From the NCBI GenBank assembly GCA_031772625.1, contig CM062817.1, positions 885,460,184 to 885,524,183 on the forward strand: a stretch of DNA of 64,000 nucleotides. The letters run 5' to 3'. Made by a program: the position numbers and the translations under genes. The DNA comes from Pinus tabuliformis. Lineage: Eukaryota > Streptophyta > Pinopsida > Pinales > Pinaceae. Numbering within the stretch: position 1 is the first letter of the stretch; every line of letters begins with the position of its first letter. The notes below the pieces were generated by a model that saw nothing but the letters and a program-made list of their open reading frames with translations, searched no databases and had not been told where the DNA came from. Shown here in pieces: positions 21,961-31,927 of this stretch.

Positions 21961-23182
21961 GAAGGAAAGAAAAAGCATGCATTCAAGGATCAGTGCAGTA
22001 AGGACCACACATCAACAGTCAAGGGTAAGTCTCCTACAACAAGGTATGTATGATTAAGTGTTTACATTTAAATTTTGTGTATCATCTCTGACATATTTTT
22101 TTGTAGGGAGACTTAAGTGTATACAGGGTCTCGGTTATATCTCTATGTCTCTATATGTCACAGTTAGTTTTGATACCACATTTTGGATGTCCTATTCTCG
22201 ATACTACACATTTGATGCTACACTAAGTCTGCTAAATATATATGATGTTGTAAGTTCATGTTACTTGTCTTGTCATAGTTGATAAAATGGTCTCTGTTGT
22301 TGTACTTAGAACATGGTTCATCACAAGTCTAGGGTCTGTCATTAGTTTCTATTGTATATATCTTTAGGTCAGTTTTGGATATAGTCTTTCATAGAGTCTA
22401 GGCCTATATCAAGAGTGGGAGTCTTTTTCTACTGCTGCAACAAGTCAACAACAAAATTTACAAGAACATTTAAGGTACACATTGTAATTTTAATTTGTAT
22501 TTATTCATTATTATTCACTTACATGTTTTTTGTAGGTAGAGGTAAGTTGAAGGGTATTTTGTTTTTCCTTTTGAGATTGGGTTTCATTGGGAAAAATTGC
22601 ATGCAGGTAGAAGAAGACTCAAGGAAAGCATCAAGCGAGCATTCAAGAGCTGAAGTATCAAATCAAAGGAAGCATTGCAATGGGGCATACTTTAAAGACA
22701 TGACACCCATCTGTATATTGTGAAGAAGTGTCAAGGCCAAGAGTCATCATTGTAAAGTTGTAAAAGAGTCATTTGTAAAAGTGTCATCATTGGAAGAGTC
22801 ATTATTGTAAAAGAATCAATCTTCCTAGAGTCAAAAAGGCATTGTTGGGAGGTTTATGAGTCTCTGTTGGGATGATGTCATGGTTGGGTTGCAGGTTATA
22901 GTGTGATTAGGTGTTTGGTCAAAATCATTGTAAATCATATTGTATCATGGATCATTGTCCCTAGTATGGGAATCCACACTCTTGTCTCATTTCATTCATT
23001 ATAGGGTGGCAGGGAGGTGTTAGGCAGGTGCATGAAGTCACCTACAGGTTGGAGCCTGTGAACACTTCAGGTTGGTAGGTTGGTCAAGGTGTTGGGGCAT
23101 CCATTTAGTTGATTACTGAAGAAACTAGGGCATTGGGGCGTCCTTCCAGTGGGAGTTGGAGAAGAATGCTTTTCTAGAATTC
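21961..23182 (+). mobile_element. C1 leader and decayed gag region
   Basis: About 1.2 kb with no recognised protein until the zinc knuckle at 23183. There are two T-rich tracts ending in TTTTTTTGTAGG (about 22095-22110 and 22525-22540) that look like splice acceptors, and a string of GTAAAAGAGTCAT-type words at 22740-22830. It probably holds the leader and eroded N-terminal gag. Confidence 0.4.
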
Positions 23183-23246
23183 GAATGTTACAAATGTAAC
23201 AATTTTGGACACTTGACCAAAGATTGTAGACTTGGAAGTTCTTGAG
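23183..23246 (+). pseudogene. C1 Gag zinc knuckle joined to RT
   Basis: ECYKCNNFGHLTKDC is a perfect CCHC knuckle (C-x2-C-x4-H-x4-C). It stops a few codons later and only about 20 bases further the reverse transcriptase begins. Protease and integrase, which should lie between, are deleted. Confidence 0.75.
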
Positions 23247-23265
23247 AGGAATTCTGGCAACATAA

Positions 23266-24510
23266 AAATTTTCTCCCGTTGCCAGAATGGAAGCTATCAG
23301 GATGTTTCTCGATTATGCATACTCGAGAGAAATCAAAGTCTACCAAATGGATGTTAAGTCAACCTTTCTAAATGGTGAATTGGAAGAAGAAGTTTACATT
23401 GAAAAACCCGAAGGTTTTCTGCTTACTGACAAATACAACTACGTTTGCAGATTAAAGAAGGAATTATATGGTCTCAAGCAAGCTCCTAGGGCTTGGTATG
23501 ATAATATTAATAGGTATCTACATCAACAAAGATTCAGGAAAGGAAGCCCTGACAACAATCTCTATGTGAAAGCGGATCAAGATAACCTAATGATTATCGA
23601 GGTATATGTGGATGATATAATCTTTGGAAATAATGATGACAGATTATGTAAAGACTTTGCCAAAAAAATGTAAAGTGAGTTTGAAATGTCTATGCTTGGC
23701 GAGCTGATATACTTTTTGGGGCTTCATATTTCTCAGCAGGATAAAGGAATATTCATATATCAAACCAAGTACATCAAGGAAATGCTCAAAAAATTCCAGA
23801 TGGAAGATTGCAAGCCAGTCCTTACCCCCATGATAATAGGTTGCAAGTTAAGCTAAAGGATGTGGACCAAAGGTTGTATAGATCCATGATTGGTAGTCTC
23901 CTATATGTGACGGCCTCCCAACTTGATGTGATGCAGGCAGTTGGACAAGTAGAAAGATTCCAAGCAACACCAAAAGAATGTCATACTATTGCCGTCAAAA
24001 TAATTATTTGATATCTTAAGGGCACATCGAAATATGGTCTATGGTATCCCAAAGGAAATGATCTAGTTAAGTGTTGTTGATTGTAAGAGTACCAGTGGAG
24101 CAACATTCTATCTACGTGGTTGTCTTCTTTCATGGTTAAGTAAAAAGAAGTCTTCAATCTCATTATCCACAGTAGAAGCAAAATATATCGCGGTAGAAAC
24201 TTGTTGTACACAAATTCTTCGAATGAAGCAAACTTTGCAAGATCTTCAAGTCAAGTTTGGTAAGCATATTCTCATATTTTGCGATAACACCAATGCCATC
24301 AGCATCTCCAAGAATCCTGTGATGCATTCCAAAATGAAGCACATTCCGATTACATATCATTTCGTTAGAGAGCGGGTCACCGAAAGGAATATCAAGCTTG
24401 AATATGTTGGCACAAAGGAACAAATTGCTAACATCTTTACCAAACCATTACCATGTGAAGAATTTAAGTATCTTCGCCAAAAGCTTGTGATTCTCCTAAG
24501 TTTTCATTAG
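23266..24510 (+). pseudogene. C1 copia reverse transcriptase and RNase H
   Basis: The frame from 23266 reads FSPVARMEAIRMFLDYAYSR, then QMDVKSTFLNGELEEEVYIE, KKELYGLKQAPRAW and the active site YVDDIIFG near 23610, all typical Ty1/copia RT. It stops at 23671. Further pieces (YFLGLHISQQDKGIFI; SLSTVEAKYIA near 24165; FCDNTNAISISKNPVMHSK at 24279) carry on through the RNase H with stops between. It ends with the usual IANIFTKPL tail. RT copies RNA to DNA and RNase H removes the template; this copy is broken. Confidence 0.85.
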
Positions 24511-24695
24511 ACTCTTTCTCTTATCTACTCGAGTAGAAAGGGGGAGTGGAGGTGTGTACAGGTTCGCAGGATCGTTGTTTGTCATGGGGAGTTACCCTTT
24601 TCCATTGATGAAAAAGGGGGAGATATGGCAACAGGAAGAGGTTTCATGATTGCATGGGGAGTACTTGTGTTGCCTTCAATGCCAAAGGGGGAGTT
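24511..24695 (+). other. C1 3' untranslated region and polypurine tract
   Basis: Three runs of the form AAAGGGGGAG occur (about 24538, 24614 and 24684). The last, CAAAGGGGGAG, abuts the 3' LTR and is the likely plus-strand primer. Confidence 0.7.
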
Positions 24696-25544
24696 TGTTG
24701 ATCAGTAGTTGTAATTGATGTCAACCCAAGCAACACCAAGGGGCTACCCTGATCTTGCAAGGGAATTTTGACTTGACAAATCATATTATTTTGCATCAAA
24801 TATCTTCTCAATGGATTCTACTCATCGAGATGTTTTCGTTGATATATGGTATGCCTCCCATTTCTTCACGGTTTGAGAGTTATTTGTGTTTGAAGTTAGT
24901 AACCCCCGTTAGTGGGCTAAAACCTAATGAGGTTGTGGCATGGCACTCATAATTGGTTGTGATCATTGAATAGTCAATAATTAATAATATTTATTTGATC
25001 CGAAAATCCCTCCAACGTTCACTTGTTGAGGACCCTCTCAACTCAAGACATTCATATAAATAATTACCCTCTTATCCTCCTCTTGTAGGGATTTTGTGGC
25101 TTCCAACAAGTCATCGTGGTATTTTTGCTATAATTTTATTTATTTAATTTTTTTTTGCGAATATTTAGAAGCTAAAATTACAACCCATTTGAGCTGAAAT
25201 ATTGATGAACCTCATGATCAAATTTCAGATCTTTGTTTGCTATATTTTCAAAGATATCATCTGAGGAAGTAAGGGTTCTTGCATGCTTCCGAATTCCATG
25301 TCAAAACAGGTGACATTGGGAAATATGAAACTTTCTCTCTGAGCATTGGATTGAAATTGCGCAAATAGTCACAACAATAGGACGGACTGTAGTCCGTTGA
25401 GTAGAATTTTCAGGGCTGAAGGTCGCAACAGTGTCACGTGGCACTTCGTACAAGTCCTCTCTAGTGAGCTAAGCTAAAATAAGGTCATCATGGGAGATTA
25501 GGCATAACTCTTTCTTGAAGAATCCAATCTTGATCAGATCTATG
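24696..25544 (+). repeat. 3' LTR of C1, truncated
   Basis: Begins TGTTGATCAGTAGTTG and follows the 5' LTR to GATCAGATCTATG at 25544, after which G1-type sequence begins. The last part of the LTR and any target duplication are lost. Confidence 0.8.
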
Positions 25545-25611
25545 GTGATCCGAACTGGATCCTCAGTCGGTTATTGAAAGGTGCCCTAGGCGGTCCGAGG
25601 TTAGTCGGTTA

Positions 25612-28600
25612 TTGAAAGGTGCTCCTGGACCTCCTGCCGTGTTGAAAGAACCTTTCCCTTCCCAACAGACGCATCAGGTGGCCGACCCCTCTCAGTCCTC
25701 TTCCTCGTTCGGCTCTCAGGTGTTCATGGCTGGCACCATTCCCGTCCATGTTTCAACTCGAGCAAAAGATTATCCTTCTTCAGCCGGGAAGGAGCCAGAG
25801 ATTCCATCCAGCGCTCCTCCGTCCAGTTCTGGTCCCCTTCACATCGAACGGCCCAGCACCGAGACGATCCCCCGACCCCCTCCCAAAGGTGTACTCAGGA
25901 AGTCATCCTATAACCCCAATGCTCGTGCCACCCAGCACTATAGCATTGTCGAGGACTTAGCTCAGGCTCCGTCTGCTATGTCCGCATTAGAGGTCCTCCA
26001 GAGCTGCCCCTCACAGAGGAAGTCCCTGCTATCAGCCATTGGTGGCATCGACCCGACAGATTCGGATTTAATTACTTTTGATCTCGAGGGTTTTTCCCAG
26101 AGACTGCCTCACCAAGTAGCATTCCTTATCCAGGTCATCATTAATAGCAAGACGATTCATCGTACTGTTATTGATGAAGGTGCCTCAACTTGTATCATGT
26201 CAGTTGCTTGCTGGAAAGCTATTGGGTCTCCTGCTCTGAGTCAGTCTCCTACGACACTGGAAGCGTTCGACGGAAGAGAATCTCGCCCTTACGGTATTCT
26301 CCAACGTTTACCCATTTCCCTAGAAGGTAAGACAGTCGAAGTAGAGGTGGAGGTCGTTGACGCAAATCTCACATACAACCTCCTCCTCGGCCGCAGCTGG
26401 ACATATGCCATGCAGGCCGTAGCGTCCTCTTTATTCCGTGTCATTCGTTTCCCCCACCAAGGAAAGATAATCACGGTGGACCAGCTCTCTTTCTTCGCCT
26501 CTTCCTCCGAAGGCAATGTGCCATTCGTAGAGCATACCTCCAAGTCCTTAGAAAGTGTGGGAGCCGGACTTTTTAAAGATCCTGCTTTGATGGGAGTTTT
26601 TCCCCTCCCACCTCCCAATGTCACCTCTGTTAATATGATTTCTGTACGGTCAGATCCATGGGTTCTTCCTCCCCCGGATCAGGAAGACTCTTGGGGCGAT
26701 ATGATGCCATTGAGTCCTGCCGAGCTCAATTACATCGAGATTGTTGCTGCATCGGCTCCACCCCCTCAACCTGCTCCGTCGAGTAGTGTTCCCGATTCAT
26801 ACGATCATTTCCCATGGTTAGGAGAAGAGCCTACTTCGGACCCATTGAAAGAGATTTTCCCGTCCGATGAGGCCATTATAGAGACTATGTCTCTAGAAGA
26901 GCTCCCTTGGTTAGATCACCACCATCGCTCTTCGTTCCTCCCTCCCCATCCGGAAATGGCCGCATGCCTCGGGCGGTTTGCCTCATGTGTCCCATCTCCG
27001 CCTCTCCAAACACCTATCCAGCTATATCAAGTGTCGTCCGAGGGCAATTTGGGAAATATTACGCAAACTCAACCAATCGACATCTCTGCCAAACCAGGGA
27101 TTGTCGAGCATATTCATATTGGAGTCACTTGTACTCCAGAGGAAGTTCAACTTTATACTGCTTTATTTCGTGAATTCCGGGATGTGTTCGCATGGTCTTA
27201 CGAAGAAATGCCCGGCATCGACCCTAGCATAGTGGTGCATGAGATACCCACGTATCCAGGAGCCAAGCCTGTTCGTCAGCGCTTACGTCCTGTGCACCCC
27301 CGAAAGGCAGCAGCCATCAAGGCCGAGGTTGAAAAGCTCCTTCGAGCTGGTTTCATTTATGCCATTCCTCTCACGGAATGGGTGTCTAACATAGTCCCTG
27401 TGAATAAAAAACAGGGCACTATTCGGGTCTGTGTAGACTACCGCGACATAAATCGTGCCTGTTCCAAAGATAACTTTCCTACGCCTTTTATTGATCAGCT
27501 AATTGATGACTGCGCAGGAAGTGAGATTTACTCCTTCATGGACGGCTTCTCTAGTTATAACCAGATCAACATAGCCCCTGCAGACCAGCACAAGACAGCT
27601 TTCATTTGTCCTTGGGGTACCTTCGCTTACAAGAAGCTCCCTTTCGGTCTCAAAAACGCCGGTGCTACTTTCCAGCGTGCGATGTCGTATGCTTTTCATG
27701 ATATCCGACACATCGTGCAGCCTTACCTGGATGACCTTCCAGCTCATTCAGCTAAGCGTCAAGACCATCCATCCCATTTACGCGAAATCTTCCTCCGCTG
27801 TCGACACTACCGCATTCGACTCAATCCTCACAAGTGTGTCTTCTGCGTGGAAGCTGGCCGACTACTCGGGTTCATCGTCTCCCGAGAAGGCATCCGTCTG
27901 GATCCCCTCAAAGTCGAGGCCATCTTGAACCTTCCTCCCCCTGCCTCTTTGCAGCAATTGCAGAGCCTGCAGGGGAAAGCCAATTTTCTCAGACGTTTTA
28001 TCCCGAATTATGCCGAGGTGGCTAAAGGCTTCACGCGGTTATTAAAGCGAGACACACCCTTTCGTTGGGATGTCATCGCCCAGGAGTCTTTCGAGCGTCT
28101 TAAAGACCTTCTCGTCTCAGCCCCACTCTTAAGACCTCCAAACTACCACCGCGACTACATTCTTTACTTAGCTGCCGCCGACACCACCATCGGTATGGTT
28201 CTGGTGCAAGACGATGATGCAGGCACCGAGCATGTTGTTTATTATCTTAGCCGCAACCTTCTGGATACAGAATCTCGTTACGCTTATGTCGAGAAGTTGG
28301 CATTGGCAGCTGTATGTGCCGTCCAACGTTTCCGACATTATATCCTGTTGCGCACAACGACCGTGATCTCTGATTGCAACCCCATGACCTACATCTTGTC
28401 ACGTCAGCTGCTGGGGGGCAAATACTCGAAGTGGATTGTAATCCTCCAAGAGTTCGACTTGGAATTCACTGCCGCCAAGTCTAAGAAATCTCTGGTCTTC
28501 GCTGAACTGCTCTGTTCCTTACCATCTCACTCTGCACCATCCCGCTCCGAGGAGCATATTCCAGATGAGACGTTGTTTCTCATCAGCACCCTCGACCCAT

Positions 28601-29844
28601 GGTACGGGGACATTATCGTATACTTGCAAACGTCTTCGTTCCGTCCCAACGTATCGAAAGATGCTCGACGACGAATTCGTCACCAAGCTCAACCATATCG
28701 TATCTTGGGCGATACCCTGTACCGCCTCGGCGTCGATTCAGTCCTTCGCCGATGCCTAACTCTCGAGGAAGTTGAGCGAGTCTTGAATGACTGCCACTCC
28801 GGCGCTTGTGGCGGCCATATGTCTGGATATGCTACCGCCCAGAAGATCCTCCGTGCTGGCTATTTCTGGCCTTCTATCTTCAAGGATTGCATCCTTGCTG
28901 TACGTGCATGTCACGAGTGCCAGGTCTACCACCGGAAGATGCGTGCACCTGTTGCACCACTGCACCCTATAGTAACCGTAGGACCATTCGCTAAATGGGC
29001 AATCGATTATACGTCCTGTAACCCTCGTTCGGCCGGGGGGCATGGGTACATTATCGTTGCTGTGGATTATTTCACCAAATGGGCCGAAGCGATGCCTACA
29101 TTAAACGAAGACGGTTACACTGCGGCGCAGTTTTTATTCAATCACGTTATCACTCGCTTCGGAGTCCCTCAGGCTATTGTTACAGATCACGGAAAGCATT
29201 TCCAAAATCATATGATGACGGAGCTAACGACCCAACTAGGCTTGCGCCAGGATAGTTCGACACCATACTATCCACAATCTAACGGTCAATTCGAAGCCGT
29301 GAACAAAGTTTTGATCACCATGCTTCAACGCACCGTTAATACGCACAAGTCTAACTGGCACCTTATGCTTTTCCCGGCCTTGTGGGCCTACCGAACTTCG
29401 GTAAAGGATGCTACCGGTTTCACCCCATTCCAGTTGGTTTATGGACTGGAGGCTACCCTTCCCGTCGAATGCAAGATTCCTTCATTAAAATTAGCTGTCG
29501 AGTTGCTCCCCAACACCACCCCGGTGGAGGAACGACTTCTTTACTTAGAACGGCTAGACGAGACTCGTCATTTGGCCTCTCTAGCTATCGAAGCACAGAA
29601 GAAGAGAGTCAAGGCTCACTTCGACCAGAATATTCATCCCCGTTCCTTTGTTGAAGGAGATTTAGTACTGCTCTACGATCAAGCCAAAGACAAGCTGGGG
29701 GCAGGGAAACTCGAATCTATGTGGCTAGGGCCCTACATTGTGAAAAGAGTTTTACAAAAGGGCGCATATGAGTTGATTGATTATGAAGGAAATCCTCTGG
29801 ACAAGCCCCGCAACGGGCTGTATCTGAAGAAATATTATGCATAG
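25612..29844 (+). CDS. pol: G1 Pol polyprotein (PR-RT-RNH-INT), Ty3/Tat type
   Basis: An uninterrupted 1410-residue frame. Protease has TVIDEGASTCIM near residue 188, with Glu in place of the usual Ser/Thr of D-S/T-G. RT spans about 551-780 (KPVRQRL, VCVDYRDIN, FGLKNAGATFQRAM) with active site YLDD at 705-708. The connection RNase H (about 850-960) reads LYLAAADTTIG where an Asp should be and SLVFAELL where ADAL is usual, so two catalytic acids are gone. Integrase has an HHCC finger from residue about 1060 and D...D-35-E (IDY at ~1131, TDHG ~1193, FEA ~1228), then the C-terminal GPYIVKRV domain. ATG 25612 is the first Met of an open frame and need not be the true start, as gag is missing. Confidence 0.9.
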   Translation: MKGAPGPPAVLKEPFPSQQTHQVADPSQSSSSFGSQVFMAGTIPVHVSTRAKDYPSSAGKEPEIPSSAPPSSSGPLHIERPSTETIPRPPPKGVLRKSSYNPNARATQHYSIVEDLAQAPSAMSALEVLQSCPSQRKSLLSAIGGIDPTDSDLITFDLEGFSQRLPHQVAFLIQVIINSKTIHRTVIDEGASTCIMSVACWKAIGSPALSQSPTTLEAFDGRESRPYGILQRLPISLEGKTVEVEVEVVDANLTYNLLLGRSWTYAMQAVASSLFRVIRFPHQGKIITVDQLSFFASSSEGNVPFVEHTSKSLESVGAGLFKDPALMGVFPLPPPNVTSVNMISVRSDPWVLPPPDQEDSWGDMMPLSPAELNYIEIVAASAPPPQPAPSSSVPDSYDHFPWLGEEPTSDPLKEIFPSDEAIIETMSLEELPWLDHHHRSSFLPPHPEMAACLGRFASCVPSPPLQTPIQLYQVSSEGNLGNITQTQPIDISAKPGIVEHIHIGVTCTPEEVQLYTALFREFRDVFAWSYEEMPGIDPSIVVHEIPTYPGAKPVRQRLRPVHPRKAAAIKAEVEKLLRAGFIYAIPLTEWVSNIVPVNKKQGTIRVCVDYRDINRACSKDNFPTPFIDQLIDDCAGSEIYSFMDGFSSYNQINIAPADQHKTAFICPWGTFAYKKLPFGLKNAGATFQRAMSYAFHDIRHIVQPYLDDLPAHSAKRQDHPSHLREIFLRCRHYRIRLNPHKCVFCVEAGRLLGFIVSREGIRLDPLKVEAILNLPPPASLQQLQSLQGKANFLRRFIPNYAEVAKGFTRLLKRDTPFRWDVIAQESFERLKDLLVSAPLLRPPNYHRDYILYLAAADTTIGMVLVQDDDAGTEHVVYYLSRNLLDTESRYAYVEKLALAAVCAVQRFRHYILLRTTTVISDCNPMTYILSRQLLGGKYSKWIVILQEFDLEFTAAKSKKSLVFAELLCSLPSHSAPSRSEEHIPDETLFLISTLDPWYGDIIVYLQTSSFRPNVSKDARRRIRHQAQPYRILGDTLYRLGVDSVLRRCLTLEEVERVLNDCHSGACGGHMSGYATAQKILRAGYFWPSIFKDCILAVRACHECQVYHRKMRAPVAPLHPIVTVGPFAKWAIDYTSCNPRSAGGHGYIIVAVDYFTKWAEAMPTLNEDGYTAAQFLFNHVITRFGVPQAIVTDHGKHFQNHMMTELTTQLGLRQDSSTPYYPQSNGQFEAVNKVLITMLQRTVNTHKSNWHLMLFPALWAYRTSVKDATGFTPFQLVYGLEATLPVECKIPSLKLAVELLPNTTPVEERLLYLERLDETRHLASLAIEAQKKRVKAHFDQNIHPRSFVEGDLVLLYDQAKDKLGAGKLESMWLGPYIVKRVLQKGAYELIDYEGNPLDKPRNGLYLKKYYA

Positions 29845-29958
29845 CTTCGCACACTCACTTTGTATATACGTGTGTTTTGTGTGTTTGAGTATGATTTCGT
29901 TTTTGCTTTGGTGTGAAGGCGTGTTTGCCTCTTATTATGTTTTCTTTTTCCTGTGCAG
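29845..29958 (+). promoter_or_regulatory. Spacer with splice-acceptor-like end before aRNH
   Basis: A 114-nt spacer ending in a pyrimidine-rich tract, TTTTCTTTTTCCTGTGCAG, directly followed by ATG. The equivalent G2 spacer (134 nt) ends ACTCTTGATATTGCAG then ATG. A spliced subgenomic RNA is suggested; no donor could be fixed. Confidence 0.45.
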
Positions 29959-30378
29959 ATGTCTAGTACACCTTATGTTGGTTTCGCTGATGGTGCCTGC
30001 CGCATCACTTGCAATTTGTCTTCTGCGGCGTGGGTGATCTACGATCCTCACGGAGAATTGTTAGACCTACAGGGTGTCTGCCTAGGTCGTACCACTAACA
30101 ACGTTGCCGAGTACAGCGCTGTAATTGAATTACTTGCCGAAGCAGTCGACCTCGGCATCCGAGAACTAGTAGTGAACCTGGACTCCCAGCTGGTCGTCCA
30201 TCAACTCAACGGGCAATATTCCGTCAGAGATCAGCGCATATTAAGGTTGTACCTGCGTGTAAAGTTGTTGGAACGGAATTTTGATTACATTACTTATCAA
30301 CACATTCCAAGACGATTAAATACGTTAACTGATGCGTTGGCAAATCATGTGTTAGATAGACATTTGCATAACAGATAA
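29959..30378 (+). CDS. G1 archaeal-type RNase H (aRNH) ORF
   Basis: A 139-residue protein placed after integrase. It is an RNase HI fold of the archaeal/plant type: FADGAC (Asp11), NNVAEYSAVIELL (Glu51), NLDSQLVVHQLNG (Asp75) and LTDALAN (Asp125), so all four metal-binding acids are present. It probably supplies the RNase H activity missing from the polyprotein. The upstream ATG in the longer frame (29953) adds two residues; 29959 is preferred because it follows the CAG acceptor-like site and matches G2. The G2 homologue has exactly the same length (420 nt). Confidence 0.8.
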   Translation: MSSTPYVGFADGACRITCNLSSAAWVIYDPHGELLDLQGVCLGRTTNNVAEYSAVIELLAEAVDLGIRELVVNLDSQLVVHQLNGQYSVRDQRILRLYLRVKLLERNFDYITYQHIPRRLNTLTDALANHVLDRHLHNR

Positions 30379-30704
30379 ATGTCACACAGGAAAACATAGA
30401 TAGCATAATAAGACCATAGGCATATGTAAATAAACCATTTCAAGCATAGCTTGCATTAAAAAACATATAAAATATATGGGTCACGTGGCATGCAAATTCA
30501 TACATAAGATCACAATTGTACTGAATAAACGCATAACATAACGAAACATCATCACATGTAACAATGATCCATCCAAAAACGATATGTATATATATATATG
30601 TCGTGTGGCGCACTAAGGCGCTCAAAAATATAAGTATATGTCCAAAAATCAGTACATCTGAGTCATGTGTCTAAACAACAGTGGAAATAAAAGCCCTAGG
30701 TAAA
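30379..30704. other. Convergent spacer between aRNH and antisense gene
   Basis: 326 AT-rich bases between two stop codons facing each other; it must hold the 3' ends of both transcripts. AATAAG, AATAAA and TATAAAATAT-like words occur on both strands, but no specific poly(A) site can be assigned. The G2 spacer is 190 bases. Confidence 0.5.
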
Positions 30705-31927
30705 CTAAGGAGCCGGATGATGCTCTCTGTAGTACACAGCTGCTCGTGCTACCCGCCTCAGAAGGCGGTGTACCCTGGGTTGCACCCCCACTGTGTGGAT
30801 CTGATGCTCTATGGGCACCTCCTCGACCCCCTGGTAATTAGGCACCCCCTCCAGCAACCCCTCAAGGTTGCGAGCTACGGTCTCGGACGTGTCAACTCCT
30901 GGAGCAACCAAGGCAAGAATATCAGTTCCTTGCCCCTCCCTCCGTGCCTCTGGAGCCAAACCAATAGGCCTGGCAGGTCCCACATCTGCATACCATGACA
31001 TTTATTAAGACATATACGTAAAAACTCAAAAAAACATCGCAAAGTTTAAATGAGATCAAGTGTTATACCTGCATCGTCCCACTGTTCCCCTGGGGGCAGC
31101 ACTAGATCTGGGTCGTGGCGGAAGTCTGTACCCGCGTATGGCCAGTCCTCCACGTAGATGATCTGCTGGTCCAGCCAGTCTCGGAAAAATGCTCCCCAGG
31201 CATGTGGCCGGCCACCACCCCCGCGTGGCATGATGCGGGCCCATCGTGTGGCCCTCGTCTCCCGAGGATCCCTGGGAGCATCCACGGCCAATGACTGTAG
31301 CCGCATGGCTGGCACCCGCTCCAGAATAAGCGGAACCAGGATAGACCCATAACCGAACTGTTTCGTCTCCCCGCGACGACAGTTGCTCAGCTGCCTTTTC
31401 ATGTTATTGGTCACCGCAGTGGCCCAATCAAACACTCTAGGCTCAAGGCAGTCAAGAGCTAGCATAAGGTGAGTCTTCGAGGCCTCGTGGTTGGCCATGC
31501 TGCCTGCTGCCCGGGTCACCATAAACAGGATGGTGCGAAGGACTATGTTTCCCACCGTGGGAATGGATACTTTCCCACTCCGCGACTTCTCGGCCTCTGG
31601 ACAGACCCGTGCCATGAGGTCGTCTAGGGTACCACCGCCAGGTCGCTGTCCCTCTATAATGGGCCTCTCACCTCGGCGTGACAGCCCAGTCAGGAAAAAT
31701 ATGTCCATGGGGTCAAATGTGATATCTTGGCCTCGGATGGTGAATTTCCCATCCACCGGGTTCCATGCCCTGATCACAAGCTCAACGAGATCATGCTGAG
31801 CCCGTAGACGCGGCGTAAGGAAGAATTTCATAAAGCCGCAAGCCCGCATGGCATTGCAGCAATTCACATCTGCCCAAGCAGCCACATCTTCCACATCGTG
31901 AGCTCTCTCTTGCCATTGGAAAGCCAT
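30705..31927 (-). CDS. Antisense spliced gene, plant-mobile-domain-like protein (G1)
   Basis: Two coding exons, 31927-31069 and 30985-30705, give 379 codons. The intron (31068-30986, 83 bp) has donor GCAG/GTATAAC and acceptor TATGCAG/AT; its removal keeps the frame and joins GEQWDDA to DVGPARP. The body contains W55, F62 and the motif ITFDPMDIFFLTGL (69-82) then RRGERP, resembling the W..F..G..T...D...L.GL..G core of the plant mobile domain (MAIN/PP7-long-form group). RLLRRVARAAVYYREHHPAP closes the protein. ATG 31927 is chosen because the leader exon has no in-frame ATG. The family call rests on pattern only; the gene model is supported by the homologous G2 gene. Function is unknown. Confidence 0.65.

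Noticed and set aside
22025..22110. GTAAGT...TTTTTTTGTAG as a real intron in C1
   Set aside because: Signals look good but no coding frame on either side is improved by removing it.
25748..29654. Shorter frames inside the 1410-codon Pol
   Set aside because: Shadows of the long open frame in the other five frames.
31158..31799. Plus-strand frames opposite the antisense gene
   Set aside because: Shadows of the minus-strand coding exon; they show no family match.
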